From Bacteroides sp. OM05-12 (GTDB taxonomy: Bacteria; Bacteroidota; Bacteroidia; Bacteroidales; Bacteroidaceae): a stretch of DNA of 64,000 bases. Numbering within the stretch: position 1 is the stretch's first letter; the number at the start of each line of letters is the position of its first letter. Of the stretch, positions 51,805-61,125 are shown in pieces. Under the pieces are notes generated by a model. It searched no databases. It was given only the letters and a program-made list of their open reading frames with translations, and was not told where the DNA came from. Position numbers and translations under genes: made by a program. The stretch lies in NCBI RefSeq assembly GCF_003438995.1, contig NZ_QSUN01000018.1:14576-78575 (forward strand), read 5' to 3'.

Positions 51805-52956
51805 CTATAACATTTTTTTAATCGTTTCTTCTAGATTTTTAATATTTTCATCACGTGCACTCAATTCATTATTTCGATTCACAAGAAAATAAGTCGGTAA
51901 CTTCTGTACATTATAAACCGCGGCAGCAGATGAATAAACACCATTCGGATCACGCACACATATCCAGGGAAGATTATCCGCAGAGGTCTTCCAAAAATGC
52001 TCATCTGTATCAAATGAAACCTGATAAATCTCTAGGCCCTGACTTGCATACTTATCATATAATTCACGCAACATAAAGTTATGAGAAACAGATACAGCAG
52101 TCTGATAAGCCGTAAAGTCAAGCAATACAACTTTCCCTTTCAAATCACTCAGTTTGCGGTCTACCCCCCTCATATCTTTTAAATCTATATCAATAATACC
52201 AGACTCATTAATTTGCGGTACTTCCATCGTTTTTTGCTTCGGCATACGCGTATTCTTCATCCCCTTTATTACCATATTATATAGATTTTTCGAACGGTCT
52301 GCATGCGGATAGAAATTATTAAGACTCGTAGCTACAGCAGCAAAACATTTAATATCGTCTTTATTACTAAACGGATCAAAAATCATAAATCCGTTTACTT
52401 CCTGAAACAGCGCATAATAAGCAAAAGCCTTATTAGGAGCAGCGAAAATATAATTGATTCTCACCGTATCTTTATAAGATTGAATCACAGAGCGCAAACT
52501 ATCTTCAAAAGCTCCCGCATTAATTCTTCCTTTTTCTGATGCTTCTACCAATGCATCCACTTTCTTCTGCAAAGCAATCTGAAGCAAAGAGAGTTCTTTA
52601 ATTTTAGCACTATTTTCTGATCCTGCAATAACATAACTAACAGGAAAATCTCTGTATAAAGCCGTTATTTCAATCGATTCAGTCGAATCCACAGAAAAAT
52701 TAATCACCTTATCTTCTATTCTCAGACGATAAAACTCAGGAGATTCAGGACGTTTATAGCTAAACTTAAAAGTTCCGTCTTTTTTCAATTTCATAGAATC
52801 TAAAGGCACAATACCCTCTATACTCGAAGCTTCCAAATAAATAGTTCTCCCCTCACTGTCCGCCACAGTTCCTGTCACATTGAATTTCTGCTCACTATTA
52901 CATGAAAAAAGACATAAGGCAAAAAGTATTATAAAATAAAAATCACTTTTTTTCAT
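51805..52956 (-). CDS. TlpA/DUF4369 thioredoxin-like lipoprotein lacking CxxC
   Basis: The 383-residue protein has a lipoprotein signal (MKKSDFYFIILFALCLFSCN), an N-terminal DUF4369 domain (VTGTVADSEGRTIYLEASSI), a helical middle, and a C-terminal TlpA-like domain. In the redox position the expected CxxC is replaced by TAYQTAVSVS after VVLLDF, while the cis-Pro (KLPTYFLVN) is present. It is therefore probably a binding or scaffold protein rather than a disulfide reductase. The surface or periplasmic role is unknown. Confidence 0.85.
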   Translation of the reverse strand: MKKSDFYFIILFALCLFSCNSEQKFNVTGTVADSEGRTIYLEASSIEGIVPLDSMKLKKDGTFKFSYKRPESPEFYRLRIEDKVINFSVDSTESIEITALYRDFPVSYVIAGSENSAKIKELSLLQIALQKKVDALVEASEKGRINAGAFEDSLRSVIQSYKDTVRINYIFAAPNKAFAYYALFQEVNGFMIFDPFSNKDDIKCFAAVATSLNNFYPHADRSKNLYNMVIKGMKNTRMPKQKTMEVPQINESGIIDIDLKDMRGVDRKLSDLKGKVVLLDFTAYQTAVSVSHNFMLRELYDKYASQGLEIYQVSFDTDEHFWKTSADNLPWICVRDPNGVYSSAAAVYNVQKLPTYFLVNRNNELSARDENIKNLEETIKKML

Positions 52957-53128
52957 AGGCAAAATATTATTTTGTTCCTTCCTTTAAACATGAAACATCG
53001 GTGCAAAGATACTTCTTTTCATCATTAGTCAAAGCATTAAAGCCTTATCTTATTCGTATAAAATCAAAAAAAATTAAATTCACAAAAACTTTTTAGCTCA
53101 TTTCCACTAGCTTAGACAGATTATTATG

Positions 53129-53136
53129 TATCTTTG
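53129..53136 (+). promoter_or_regulatory. -7 box of pnp
   Basis: TATCTTTG, a perfect TAnnTTTG match, lies 39 bases upstream of the chosen pnp ATG. Confidence 0.6.
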
Positions 53137-53174
53137 CAGGAATTTTGAAAGAAAATATAGATAAAACAATTTTT

Positions 53175-55313
53175 ATGATTAACCCAATTGTTAAGACGAT
53201 CGAGTTAGGAGATGGAAGAACCATCACGCTCGAAACGGGAAAGTTGGCAAAACAGGCAGACGGATCTGTGATGCTACGCATGGGAAACACCATGTTGCTT
53301 GCTACTGTTTGTGCCGCTAAAGATGCAGTTCCCGGAACAGATTTTATGCCATTACAGGTAGAGTACAAAGAGAAATATGCGGCATACGGCCGTTTTCCCG
53401 GAGGCTTTACTAAAAGAGAAGGAAGAGCTTCCGATTATGAGATTTTAACTTGCCGCTTGGTAGACCGTGCCCTTCGTCCTCTTTTCCCAGATAACTATCA
53501 CGCCGAAGTTTACGTAAATATTATTTTATTCTCTGCTGATGGTGAAGATATGCCGGATGCTCTTGCCGGATTGGCAGCATCTGCAGCACTTGCAGTTTCT
53601 GATATTCCTTTTGGTGGACCGATTTCTGAAGTTCGTGTCGCCCGTATTGATGGTAAATTTGTCATTAACCCGACTTTCTCCCAATTAGAAAAAGCAGATA
53701 TGGATATTATGGTTGCCGCTACCTATGAAAACATCATGATGGTAGAAGGCGAAATGAAAGAAGTATCCGAAAAAGATTTATTAGATGCAATGAAAGTGGC
53801 TCATGAAGCAATAAAAGTTCATTGCAAAGCACAAATAGAATTGACGGAAATGGTTGGAAAAACCGCCAAACGTGAATATTGCCACGAAGAAAATGACGAA
53901 GAACTTCGCAAAGCTGTGCACGAAGCATGTTATGCTAAAGCATATGCTATTGCAGAGGCCGGAAATAAAGACAAACATGCTCGTCAAGATGCATTTGATG
54001 CCATCCGTGATGAGTTTAAAGCACAATTTACAGAAGAAGAACTGGAGGAGAAAGGGGCACTAATAGACCGTTACTATCATGATGTAGAAAAAGAGGCAAT
54101 GCGTCGTTGTATTCTTGATGAGGGTAAGCGACTCGACGGCCGTAAAACTACAGAAATCCGCCCAATATGGTGTGAAATAGATTATCTTCCGGGACCTCAC
54201 GGTTCTGCGATCTTCACTCGTGGTGAGACTCAGTCTTTAACCTCTGTTACTCTAGGAACGAAACTAGATGAGAAAACGATTGATGACGTTTTGAACCAAA
54301 GCAAAGAACGTTTTCTACTACACTATAACTTCCCTCCATTCTCAACAGGTGAAGCAAAAGCACAACGCGGTGTAGGTCGTCGTGAAATAGGACACGGAAA
54401 TCTTGCTTGTCGGGCATTAAAAAATATGATTCCGGAAGATTACCCATACGTGGTTCGCGTAGTTTCTGATATTCTTGAATCAAATGGTTCATCTTCAATG
54501 GCTACCGTATGTGCAGGAACACTTGCATTGATGGATGCCGGAGTTAAGATTAAGAAACCGGTTTCAGGTATCGCAATGGGATTAATAAAAAATGCAGGAG
54601 AAGATAAATATGCTGTACTATCTGACATTTTGGGTGATGAAGACCATTTAGGAGATATGGATTTCAAAGTAACCGGAACAGAAGATGGTATTACCGCAAC
54701 ACAAATGGATATTAAAGTAGACGGTTTATCATTTGATATTCTGGAGAAAGCTTTGAATCAAGCTAAAGAAGGCCGTATGCATATTTTAGGCAAGATTACC
54801 GATTGTATTGCAGAGCCGCGTGCCGAACTGAAAGATCATGCTCCACGCATTGAAACAATGACTATTCCTAAAGAGTTTATCGGAGCGATTATAGGTCCGG
54901 GTGGAAAAATTATACAAGGAATGCAGGAAGAAACCGGAGCCACTATCACGATTGAGGAAATCGATGGAGCCGGAAGAATCGAAGTCTCAGGTACCAACAA
55001 GGCATCTATTGAGAAAGCGATGAACTTAATCAAAGGTATTGTTGCAATTCCTGAAGTTGGAGAAGTCTATAAAGGGAAAGTACGTTCTATCATGCCTTAT
55101 GGTGCATTCATTGAATTCCTCCCAGGAAAAGACGGATTACTTCACATCTCTGAAATAGACTGGAAACGTTTGGAAACGGTAGAAGAAGCCGGAATTAAAG
55201 AAGGGGATGAAATTGATGTTAAATTAATGGACATTGATCCCAAAACCGGAAAATTCAAATTATCAAGAAAAGCTTTACTTCCTCGCCCTCCAAAAGTTGA
55301 TAAAGAAAAATAA
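53175..55313 (+). CDS. pnp: Polyribonucleotide nucleotidyltransferase (PNPase)
   Basis: PNPase degrades RNA 3' to 5' by phosphorolysis. The 712-residue protein starts [20 protein letters not shown]. It has two RNase PH domains ([43 protein letters not shown]), a KH domain ([20 protein letters not shown]) and an S1 domain ([20 protein letters not shown]). Full length, order as expected. A frame extending to 53145 is rejected because the promoter lies just in front. Confidence 0.96.
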   Translation: MINPIVKTIELGDGRTITLETGKLAKQADGSVMLRMGNTMLLATVCAAKDAVPGTDFMPLQVEYKEKYAAYGRFPGGFTKREGRASDYEILTCRLVDRALRPLFPDNYHAEVYVNIILFSADGEDMPDALAGLAASAALAVSDIPFGGPISEVRVARIDGKFVINPTFSQLEKADMDIMVAATYENIMMVEGEMKEVSEKDLLDAMKVAHEAIKVHCKAQIELTEMVGKTAKREYCHEENDEELRKAVHEACYAKAYAIAEAGNKDKHARQDAFDAIRDEFKAQFTEEELEEKGALIDRYYHDVEKEAMRRCILDEGKRLDGRKTTEIRPIWCEIDYLPGPHGSAIFTRGETQSLTSVTLGTKLDEKTIDDVLNQSKERFLLHYNFPPFSTGEAKAQRGVGRREIGHGNLACRALKNMIPEDYPYVVRVVSDILESNGSSSMATVCAGTLALMDAGVKIKKPVSGIAMGLIKNAGEDKYAVLSDILGDEDHLGDMDFKVTGTEDGITATQMDIKVDGLSFDILEKALNQAKEGRMHILGKITDCIAEPRAELKDHAPRIETMTIPKEFIGAIIGPGGKIIQGMQEETGATITIEEIDGAGRIEVSGTNKASIEKAMNLIKGIVAIPEVGEVYKGKVRSIMPYGAFIEFLPGKDGLLHISEIDWKRLETVEEAGIKEGDEIDVKLMDIDPKTGKFKLSRKALLPRPPKVDKEK

Positions 55314-55336
55314 GCATTCTGTTTTACTTTAAATAA

Positions 55337-55371
55337 GAGCTCCGGTATGATACATTTCATACCGGAGCTTT
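55337..55371 (+). terminator. Terminator of pnp
   Basis: agctccggtatga and tcataccggagct form a 13-bp stem followed by ttttt. Confidence 0.85.
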
Positions 55372-55790
55372 TTCCATTACAATAGTTGTTTAATCCAAAA
55401 ATATTAATTTACTTTGTTCTTAAGTTAATGATTTGCCTTAATTTATACCAGCAAAAAAAATGAACGAAAGAGAAAAGACGTGTACAATCCTAGAACATTC
55501 TCTATGTTTTGTGGAGTAGGCAGGTTGAAACAAGTTTATCTCTATCTTTCATCAATTTTCACATATACACTAAACACAAGACTAAAACACACCGGCAAAT
55601 CTAAAGAGCAGAACAGAGTTCGCATATTTTAAGTGTACCAAAATCATAAGATCAATTTATATCATCAATGAAAAGAAAAACTCTATTACTATAGATAAAG
55701 AAATATATCTTTATATACATTTTTAAACCAAATACGCGCCATGAGAAATAAGAAAATTTAGTATGCCATTCATACCCTCCGAAATAAGGA

Positions 55791-55818
55791 GTCGGGAAGT
55801 ACCCCCATACTTCCCGAC
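55791..55818 (+). promoter_or_regulatory. Perfect hairpin in the SusC leader
   Basis: gtcgggaagta and tacttcccgac form an 11-bp stem around cccccat-like loop sequence, about 127 bases upstream of the SusC ATG. No T-run follows, so a leader RNA structure or protein site is as likely as a terminator. Confidence 0.5.
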
Positions 55819-55944
55819 CAAACTTAGTCACAAATCGACTTTAATCAATTCATAAACTTAACACAAGACAAAGATATAAGAAAAAAATCTTTGCGAATAC
55901 ATTTATATCAAAAAGTTTAATATTCAATTAAATAATTATTAAGA

Positions 55945-58900
55945 ATGAAAACCACACTCTTCCTACTAATTTTTATCGTACTCCAAGCATATTGCGGAAC
56001 AGGATATTCCCAAAATGCCGACAATAAGATCGTAGCAAAAGTGCTTAATCGGGGTTTCAACAGTACAGAAATTAATTATATTGCGAAGAACAAAAATAAT
56101 GTTTTGACAAAAAACAGTATTGATAACACTAAACAACAGAAAAAAATCACCATTAAAGGCAATGTCACCGATATGAATGGCGAACCGATCATCGGGGCTA
56201 ACGTACTTGAAAAAGGTACGACAAATGGCACAATAACCGATATAGACGGTGATTTCTCATTCGAAGTTAATCCAGATGGAACATTTATTGTTTCTTTCAT
56301 TGGCTATAAAACTCAGGAATTTCCGATTAAGGGTAAAGAACGTTTCCGAATCAAATTACCAGATGAGTCATTGACTCTTGACAATGTTGTAGTTACTGCA
56401 ATGGGAATCAAAAAGAAAGCTGCATCTTTAACATACTCGGCTCAACAAGTGGCAGGAGATGAATTAACCCGAATGAAAGATCCTAACATGATTACAGCTT
56501 TAACCGGAAAAGCAGCCGGTGTACTAATCACGAGAAACTCATCCGGATTAGGTGGTTCGGCTAAAGTTCTAATTCGTGGGGTACGCTCGGCTAATGAAAA
56601 AGCAAATAATCAACCTTTATACGTCATTGACGGTATTCCCATGCTAAACTCTCTCAGCGAACAAGCATCTTCTGTAATGGGAGGAGTAAATGATGCCGGA
56701 AACCGTGACTCTGGTGACGGTATTTCTAATCTGAATCCTGATGATATTGAGAGTCTCAGCATCTTAAAGGGTGCTTCTGCTGCTGCACTCTATGGTTCAC
56801 AGGCTGCTAACGGTGTTATTTTAATCACGACAAAGAAAGGTAAAGCCGGTATACAAAAAGTTACGTTCTCTTCTAATCTGACAGTGGATCAGGCTATTAG
56901 TTTACCGGAATTTCAAAACAGATATGCCCGTAAAGACAATCAAAGTTGGGGAGAGGATAAAGGATCTCTAACTGACTATAATAATGTTGATGATTTTTTC
57001 CACAATGGTATAACTGCTATCAATTCTCTTTCACTGCAAAATGGAAATGAAGCAATGCAAACCTACTTTTCTTATGCCAATACAAGCGCAAAAGGCATTG
57101 TCGGGCATAACAAATTGCAGAAGCATAATCTTAATCTTCGAGAAGCTGCAAGTTTCTTTAATGATAGATTAAAATTAGATGCCAATGTGAATTTTATGAC
57201 ACAGACTATTAGAAACCGCCCTGCATCAGGGGGGTATTACATGAACCCATTAGTAGGTCTATATGGTTATCCACGTGGAGAAGACATAACTCCTTATAAA
57301 ACGGGATTCGAGAAATTGGATCCATCCCGTAATATACAATCCCAACAATGGTACACTAATGTAAGTAGTTTCGAACAGAATCCATATTGGTTGATTAATC
57401 GAGTACAAGGAAAAGACAAGCGTTACCGTGCATTAGCTGCTTTAACTACAAGCTTGAAGATAACCTATTGGTTTACTTTACAAGCACGCGGAAATATAGA
57501 CTATACGAATGACAAATTTCAACAAAAAACATATGCTACCACCGCCAGTGATTTAATTGGAACAACACCAAAAAATAATGGTAGATACGTTGATCAAAGC
57601 CGCACTGAAATGCTGCTTTATGCCGATTTAATGGCAATGTTCAACAAGAAATGGAATAATTGGGCTTTAAATGCAGCTTTAGGAACAAGTATCAATAGCA
57701 CCAAAACAGACGGGTTAAGGTTGGACTCCAAAATCGGCGGGCTCTACTACCCTAATGTGTTTACTGTATCCAATATCCGCATGAACACTTCCGCCGCATG
57801 CGACGAGATTATCAACCAACGCCATGTACTCCAATCCATCTTCTCAACGGCACAAATCGGTTGGAAAGAAAGTTTATACCTGGATGTTACCGCCCGTAAC
57901 GACTGGGCATCCACATTAGCCTATACTAAACATAAAAATAAAGGCTTCTTCTATCCTTCAGCAGGTCTATCATGGATTATCAATAATACGATCAGAATGC
58001 CAAAGTGGATATCTTTTGGCAAGATACGTGCATCTCGGTCTAAAGTCGGTAATGATCTTCCGCTATATGTAAGCAACCCTGTAGACATCATTGGAGCCGG
58101 TGGTAAACTTATACAAAACGATGTTGCACCGTTTAGCGAATTGAAGCCGGAAATGAGCACTTCTTATGAAATAGGTACCGAATGGAAGTTCTTTAATTAT
58201 CGTTTGGATCTGGATTTCACTTATTACCGCACCAATACCAAAAACCAATTACTGAAAATGCCTTCCTCCGCAGGCGCATTATATAAATTCTATTATGTGA
58301 ATGCCGGTAACATTCAAAATGAAGGTGTCGAACTCACTTTAGGAGTAACTCCGGTTATGAACAAAGATTTCCGCTGGAAAAGCATATTCAATTTCTCTAC
58401 CAACAGAAACAAAATTATATCACTACACAAAGAGCTCAAATCATTCGCTTATGGCGACGAAGGAATGAGTATGATGTACATGATGAGAATTGTGGAAGGG
58501 GGTTCTCTAGGAGATATTTACGGAAATAAATTCAAAAGAGACAATGAAGGTAATATCATTTATCAGAGAAACGAAAGAACAGGAGAAGCAACCGATATGC
58601 CATCCTATTCAACCGGGAATAATGACAAAATAGGCAATGCAAATCCAAAAGCATTACTAGGTTGGAGTAATACGTTTACTTATAAAGGTTTTACTCTTTA
58701 CTTCCTGGTTGACTGCCGTTTCGGAGGCGATATAATTTCCATTACGCAAGCCGAGCTTGACCAAAAAGGGGTTAGCAAAACCAGTGGTGATGATCGTGCA
58801 CGTGGCTTTGTAGACTTGGAAGGACACAGAATAAAAGATGTGGAAGGTTTCTATTCTATCGTCGGAGGACGCAACGGCGTCACAGAAAATTATCTTTATG

Positions 58901-59148
58901 ATGCAACAAACATCCGTTTACGAGAATTGTCCTTAGGTTATGACTTCCCGAAAAAATGGATGACAAGAACAAAAGTATTCAGTGATATTCAATTATCATT
59001 CATTGCACGCAATCTATTCTTTTTCTATAAAAACGTTCCGTTTGATCCGGACGCAAGTTTGTCAAGTGGCAACAGTTGTCAGGGAGTGGACGTGTTCGGT
59101 ATACCAACAACAAGAAGTTTAGGTTTCAATGTCAAATTCACATTCTAA
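55945..59148 (+). CDS. SusC/RagA-family TonB-dependent outer-membrane transporter
   Basis: SusC proteins import oligosaccharides or peptides together with a SusD lid lipoprotein. The 1067-residue protein has a signal peptide (MKTTLFLLIFIVLQAYCGTG), a CarboxypepD-reg-like domain (VTDMNGEPIIGANVLEKGTT) and a TonB plug (VVVTAMGIKKKAASLTYSAQ, LYVIDGIPMLNS, GASAAALYGSQAANGVILIT). A barrel follows, ending TRSLGFNVKFTF. It lies 14 bases upstream of the SusD gene. No glycoside hydrolase lies nearby, so the ligand is unknown. Confidence 0.95.
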   Translation: MKTTLFLLIFIVLQAYCGTGYSQNADNKIVAKVLNRGFNSTEINYIAKNKNNVLTKNSIDNTKQQKKITIKGNVTDMNGEPIIGANVLEKGTTNGTITDIDGDFSFEVNPDGTFIVSFIGYKTQEFPIKGKERFRIKLPDESLTLDNVVVTAMGIKKKAASLTYSAQQVAGDELTRMKDPNMITALTGKAAGVLITRNSSGLGGSAKVLIRGVRSANEKANNQPLYVIDGIPMLNSLSEQASSVMGGVNDAGNRDSGDGISNLNPDDIESLSILKGASAAALYGSQAANGVILITTKKGKAGIQKVTFSSNLTVDQAISLPEFQNRYARKDNQSWGEDKGSLTDYNNVDDFFHNGITAINSLSLQNGNEAMQTYFSYANTSAKGIVGHNKLQKHNLNLREAASFFNDRLKLDANVNFMTQTIRNRPASGGYYMNPLVGLYGYPRGEDITPYKTGFEKLDPSRNIQSQQWYTNVSSFEQNPYWLINRVQGKDKRYRALAALTTSLKITYWFTLQARGNIDYTNDKFQQKTYATTASDLIGTTPKNNGRYVDQSRTEMLLYADLMAMFNKKWNNWALNAALGTSINSTKTDGLRLDSKIGGLYYPNVFTVSNIRMNTSAACDEIINQRHVLQSIFSTAQIGWKESLYLDVTARNDWASTLAYTKHKNKGFFYPSAGLSWIINNTIRMPKWISFGKIRASRSKVGNDLPLYVSNPVDIIGAGGKLIQNDVAPFSELKPEMSTSYEIGTEWKFFNYRLDLDFTYYRTNTKNQLLKMPSSAGALYKFYYVNAGNIQNEGVELTLGVTPVMNKDFRWKSIFNFSTNRNKIISLHKELKSFAYGDEGMSMMYMMRIVEGGSLGDIYGNKFKRDNEGNIIYQRNERTGEATDMPSYSTGNNDKIGNANPKALLGWSNTFTYKGFTLYFLVDCRFGGDIISITQAELDQKGVSKTSGDDRARGFVDLEGHRIKDVEGFYSIVGGRNGVTENYLYDATNIRLRELSLGYDFPKKWMTRTKVFSDIQLSFIARNLFFFYKNVPFDPDASLSSGNSCQGVDVFGIPTTRSLGFNVKFTF

Positions 59149-59162
59149 TTGAAAGAAACAAT

Positions 59163-60839
59163 ATGATGAAAAAAGACACCATATATATTATAAGCCTATT
59201 TATAGCAGGATTAACAATATTCAGTTCCTGCACAGGCAACTTCGAAGAGTACAATACGAAAACAACCGGATATGGGGAAGATAAACAGATACAGGATTTT
59301 AAGCTATATACAAACCCCATTGACATAGTAGAACAAGGTATCTATTTCAATTACGACTGGGGAAGCGGCAAGAATTGGCCCTATCAGATTATGCAAAACC
59401 TTTCATCTGATATGTTCTGCGGCTACTTTCATGATTTTAACGGCAGTTTTAACGACAAGAACTCGACTTACAATCTAAACGACGGATGGACTTCAACCAC
59501 ATGGATAAACACCTATGGCTACATTCTTCCGGCAGCCCAAAAAGCTATTGATTTAAATAAAGACTTATACCCTGCTTTTGTGGGAGTCACCAAAATATTG
59601 AAAGTGGAACTTATGCACCGCATTGCAGACCTATACGGACCTATCGTATATACCCAATTCGGAATAAAAACCGGTTCGGACCCCGATGATCTGAAAACAG
59701 CATACTATGCATTCTTTTCCGACTTAGATGATGCCCAACAGCTCATCAATGATTACATCAAATCTGCACCGAACAATAATACTTTTGCAGATGCAGATAT
59801 ATTAACACAAGGAGGCACTTATCCGGAATGGATTAAATTCTCAAATTCATTACGTCTCCGTTTGGCGATGCGTATCTCTAATGTCGATAGAACCAAAGCT
59901 GAATATGAGGCAAAGAAAGCACTAGATCCGAACAATGGCGGCGTTTTAGAATTATCTTCCGAAATTATCCAAGTATCCGGCAAGAATGGTTATACCAACC
60001 CCTTGGGAGAAATAAATAAAGGATGGCTAGAAGTGCATATGAATGCCAATATGGAATCATACCTTCTCGGCTATGAAGACCCGCGTACACAGAAATACTT
60101 CGAGAAATCTATTGAAGCCTATGAAAATGAAATAGATGATAATGGCAACTATGTTTATGGAGAAACCCGGAAAGATGTTAACTACTACGGACAATATAAA
60201 GGTATCCGCCAAGGTACAGGTACTACACATAATTACTATAAGGGACATTCCATAAGCACTGTAACTCCCAATACTCCGGCTATCTTAATGACAGCAGCCG
60301 AGGTTTGGTTTCTTCGTGCAGAAGCAGCCCTAAGAGGATATGTGGATGCAGGAAAAGAAGGGGAATACTATAAGAAAGGAGTACAAACATCATTTGAGCA
60401 ATGGGGAGCAGGCAGTGCAGACTTATATTTGGAATCTCAAAATACTCCGGCAGGATACAAAGATGCTTTCGGAAAAGAGAATAATCCTACCATCTACGAT
60501 ATTGCCGCTCAAAGTAATGTTACTCCTAAATGGGAAGATGCAGTGGCACAAGAAGAAAAACTAGAAAAAATAGCCGTACAGAAGTGGCTGGCAATCTATC
60601 CGGAAGGTTGCGAAGCATGGGCAGAACAAAGACGTACGGGCTATCCCAAGCTATTTGAGGTTTATCACAACAACAGTCAGGGAACTATTGATTCAAAAAC
60701 AGGAATACGTCGTCTGATATTTCCACAAGCACTAAAGAACGATAATCCTACCCAATATAACCAACTACTCAGATTACTAGGCGGGGCAGATAATGGTGGT
60801 ACCCGTTTATGGTGGGATGTAGGAAGAAACATTTTCTAA
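59163..60839 (+). CDS. SusD/RagB-like outer-membrane lipoprotein
   Basis: From the ATG at 59163 the 558-residue protein has a lipoprotein signal (MMKKDTIYIISLFIAGLTIF, then SSC with Cys23). The SusD-like_2 fold has TTWINTYGYILPAAQKAIDL, FSNSLRLRLAMRISNVDR, a TPR-like helical layout, and the C-terminal GARLAIYPEGCEAWAEQRRT-type segment (KWLAIYPEGCEAWAEQRRTG). It would form the lid over the SusC barrel. The upstream frame to 59076 overlaps the SusC end and is rejected. Confidence 0.93.
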   Translation: MMKKDTIYIISLFIAGLTIFSSCTGNFEEYNTKTTGYGEDKQIQDFKLYTNPIDIVEQGIYFNYDWGSGKNWPYQIMQNLSSDMFCGYFHDFNGSFNDKNSTYNLNDGWTSTTWINTYGYILPAAQKAIDLNKDLYPAFVGVTKILKVELMHRIADLYGPIVYTQFGIKTGSDPDDLKTAYYAFFSDLDDAQQLINDYIKSAPNNNTFADADILTQGGTYPEWIKFSNSLRLRLAMRISNVDRTKAEYEAKKALDPNNGGVLELSSEIIQVSGKNGYTNPLGEINKGWLEVHMNANMESYLLGYEDPRTQKYFEKSIEAYENEIDDNGNYVYGETRKDVNYYGQYKGIRQGTGTTHNYYKGHSISTVTPNTPAILMTAAEVWFLRAEAALRGYVDAGKEGEYYKKGVQTSFEQWGAGSADLYLESQNTPAGYKDAFGKENNPTIYDIAAQSNVTPKWEDAVAQEEKLEKIAVQKWLAIYPEGCEAWAEQRRTGYPKLFEVYHNNSQGTIDSKTGIRRLIFPQALKNDNPTQYNQLLRLLGGADNGGTRLWWDVGRNIF

Positions 60840-60893
60840 GACAAAAGAAAGTTAAAGCTCCGTTCCTATTTCTCCAACAAAGTAAAAGCATCA

Positions 60894-60923
60894 AAAAGGC
60901 CGTCTCAAATATGAAACGGCCTT
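60894..60923. terminator. Terminator after the SusD gene
   Basis: aaaggccgt and acggccttt form a stem around a short loop, with A-run left and ttt right, so it can act in both directions. Confidence 0.75.
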
Positions 60924-60942
60924 TCAAAACTAATACCTGAAC

Positions 60943-61101
60943 TCAATCATCCCAAAACTTCCTTTTAGAACGAGCTCCGCCACCTTCATGCGGATCATCT
61001 GTCAAATTTAAACGATCAGTATCAGAACCCGCTATTACATTTTCCAACATTAATTCGATTACCTCTATTTGCGGTCTTATATAAACTTCTTTATTTTCCA
61101 T
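60943..61101 (-). CDS. 52-residue small ORF of unknown function
   Basis: The frame starts MENKEVYIRPQIEVIELMLE and ends GGARSKRKFWDD. It has an intact ATG and a stop 25 bases downstream of the large secreted protein gene on the same strand. The layout (charged start, YIxPxIEVIEL strand, GSD linker, basic RSKR and FWDD end) matches a loosely conserved class of small Bacteroidales peptides of unknown role. Probably co-transcribed with the upstream gene. Confidence 0.6.
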   Translation of the reverse strand: MENKEVYIRPQIEVIELMLENVIAGSDTDRLNLTDDPHEGGGARSKRKFWDD

Positions 61102-61125
61102 TTCTTCTCATTTTAAGATTAACAA

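Larger units (their letters stand above)
55314..55944. other. Non-coding gap upstream of the SusC gene
   Basis: It holds the pnp terminator and a perfect hairpin at 55791-55818. Near 55702-55730 an AT-rich tatagataaagaaatatat palindrome may include a promoter. No anti-sigma factor or regulator gene for the SusC/SusD pair is present. Confidence 0.5.
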
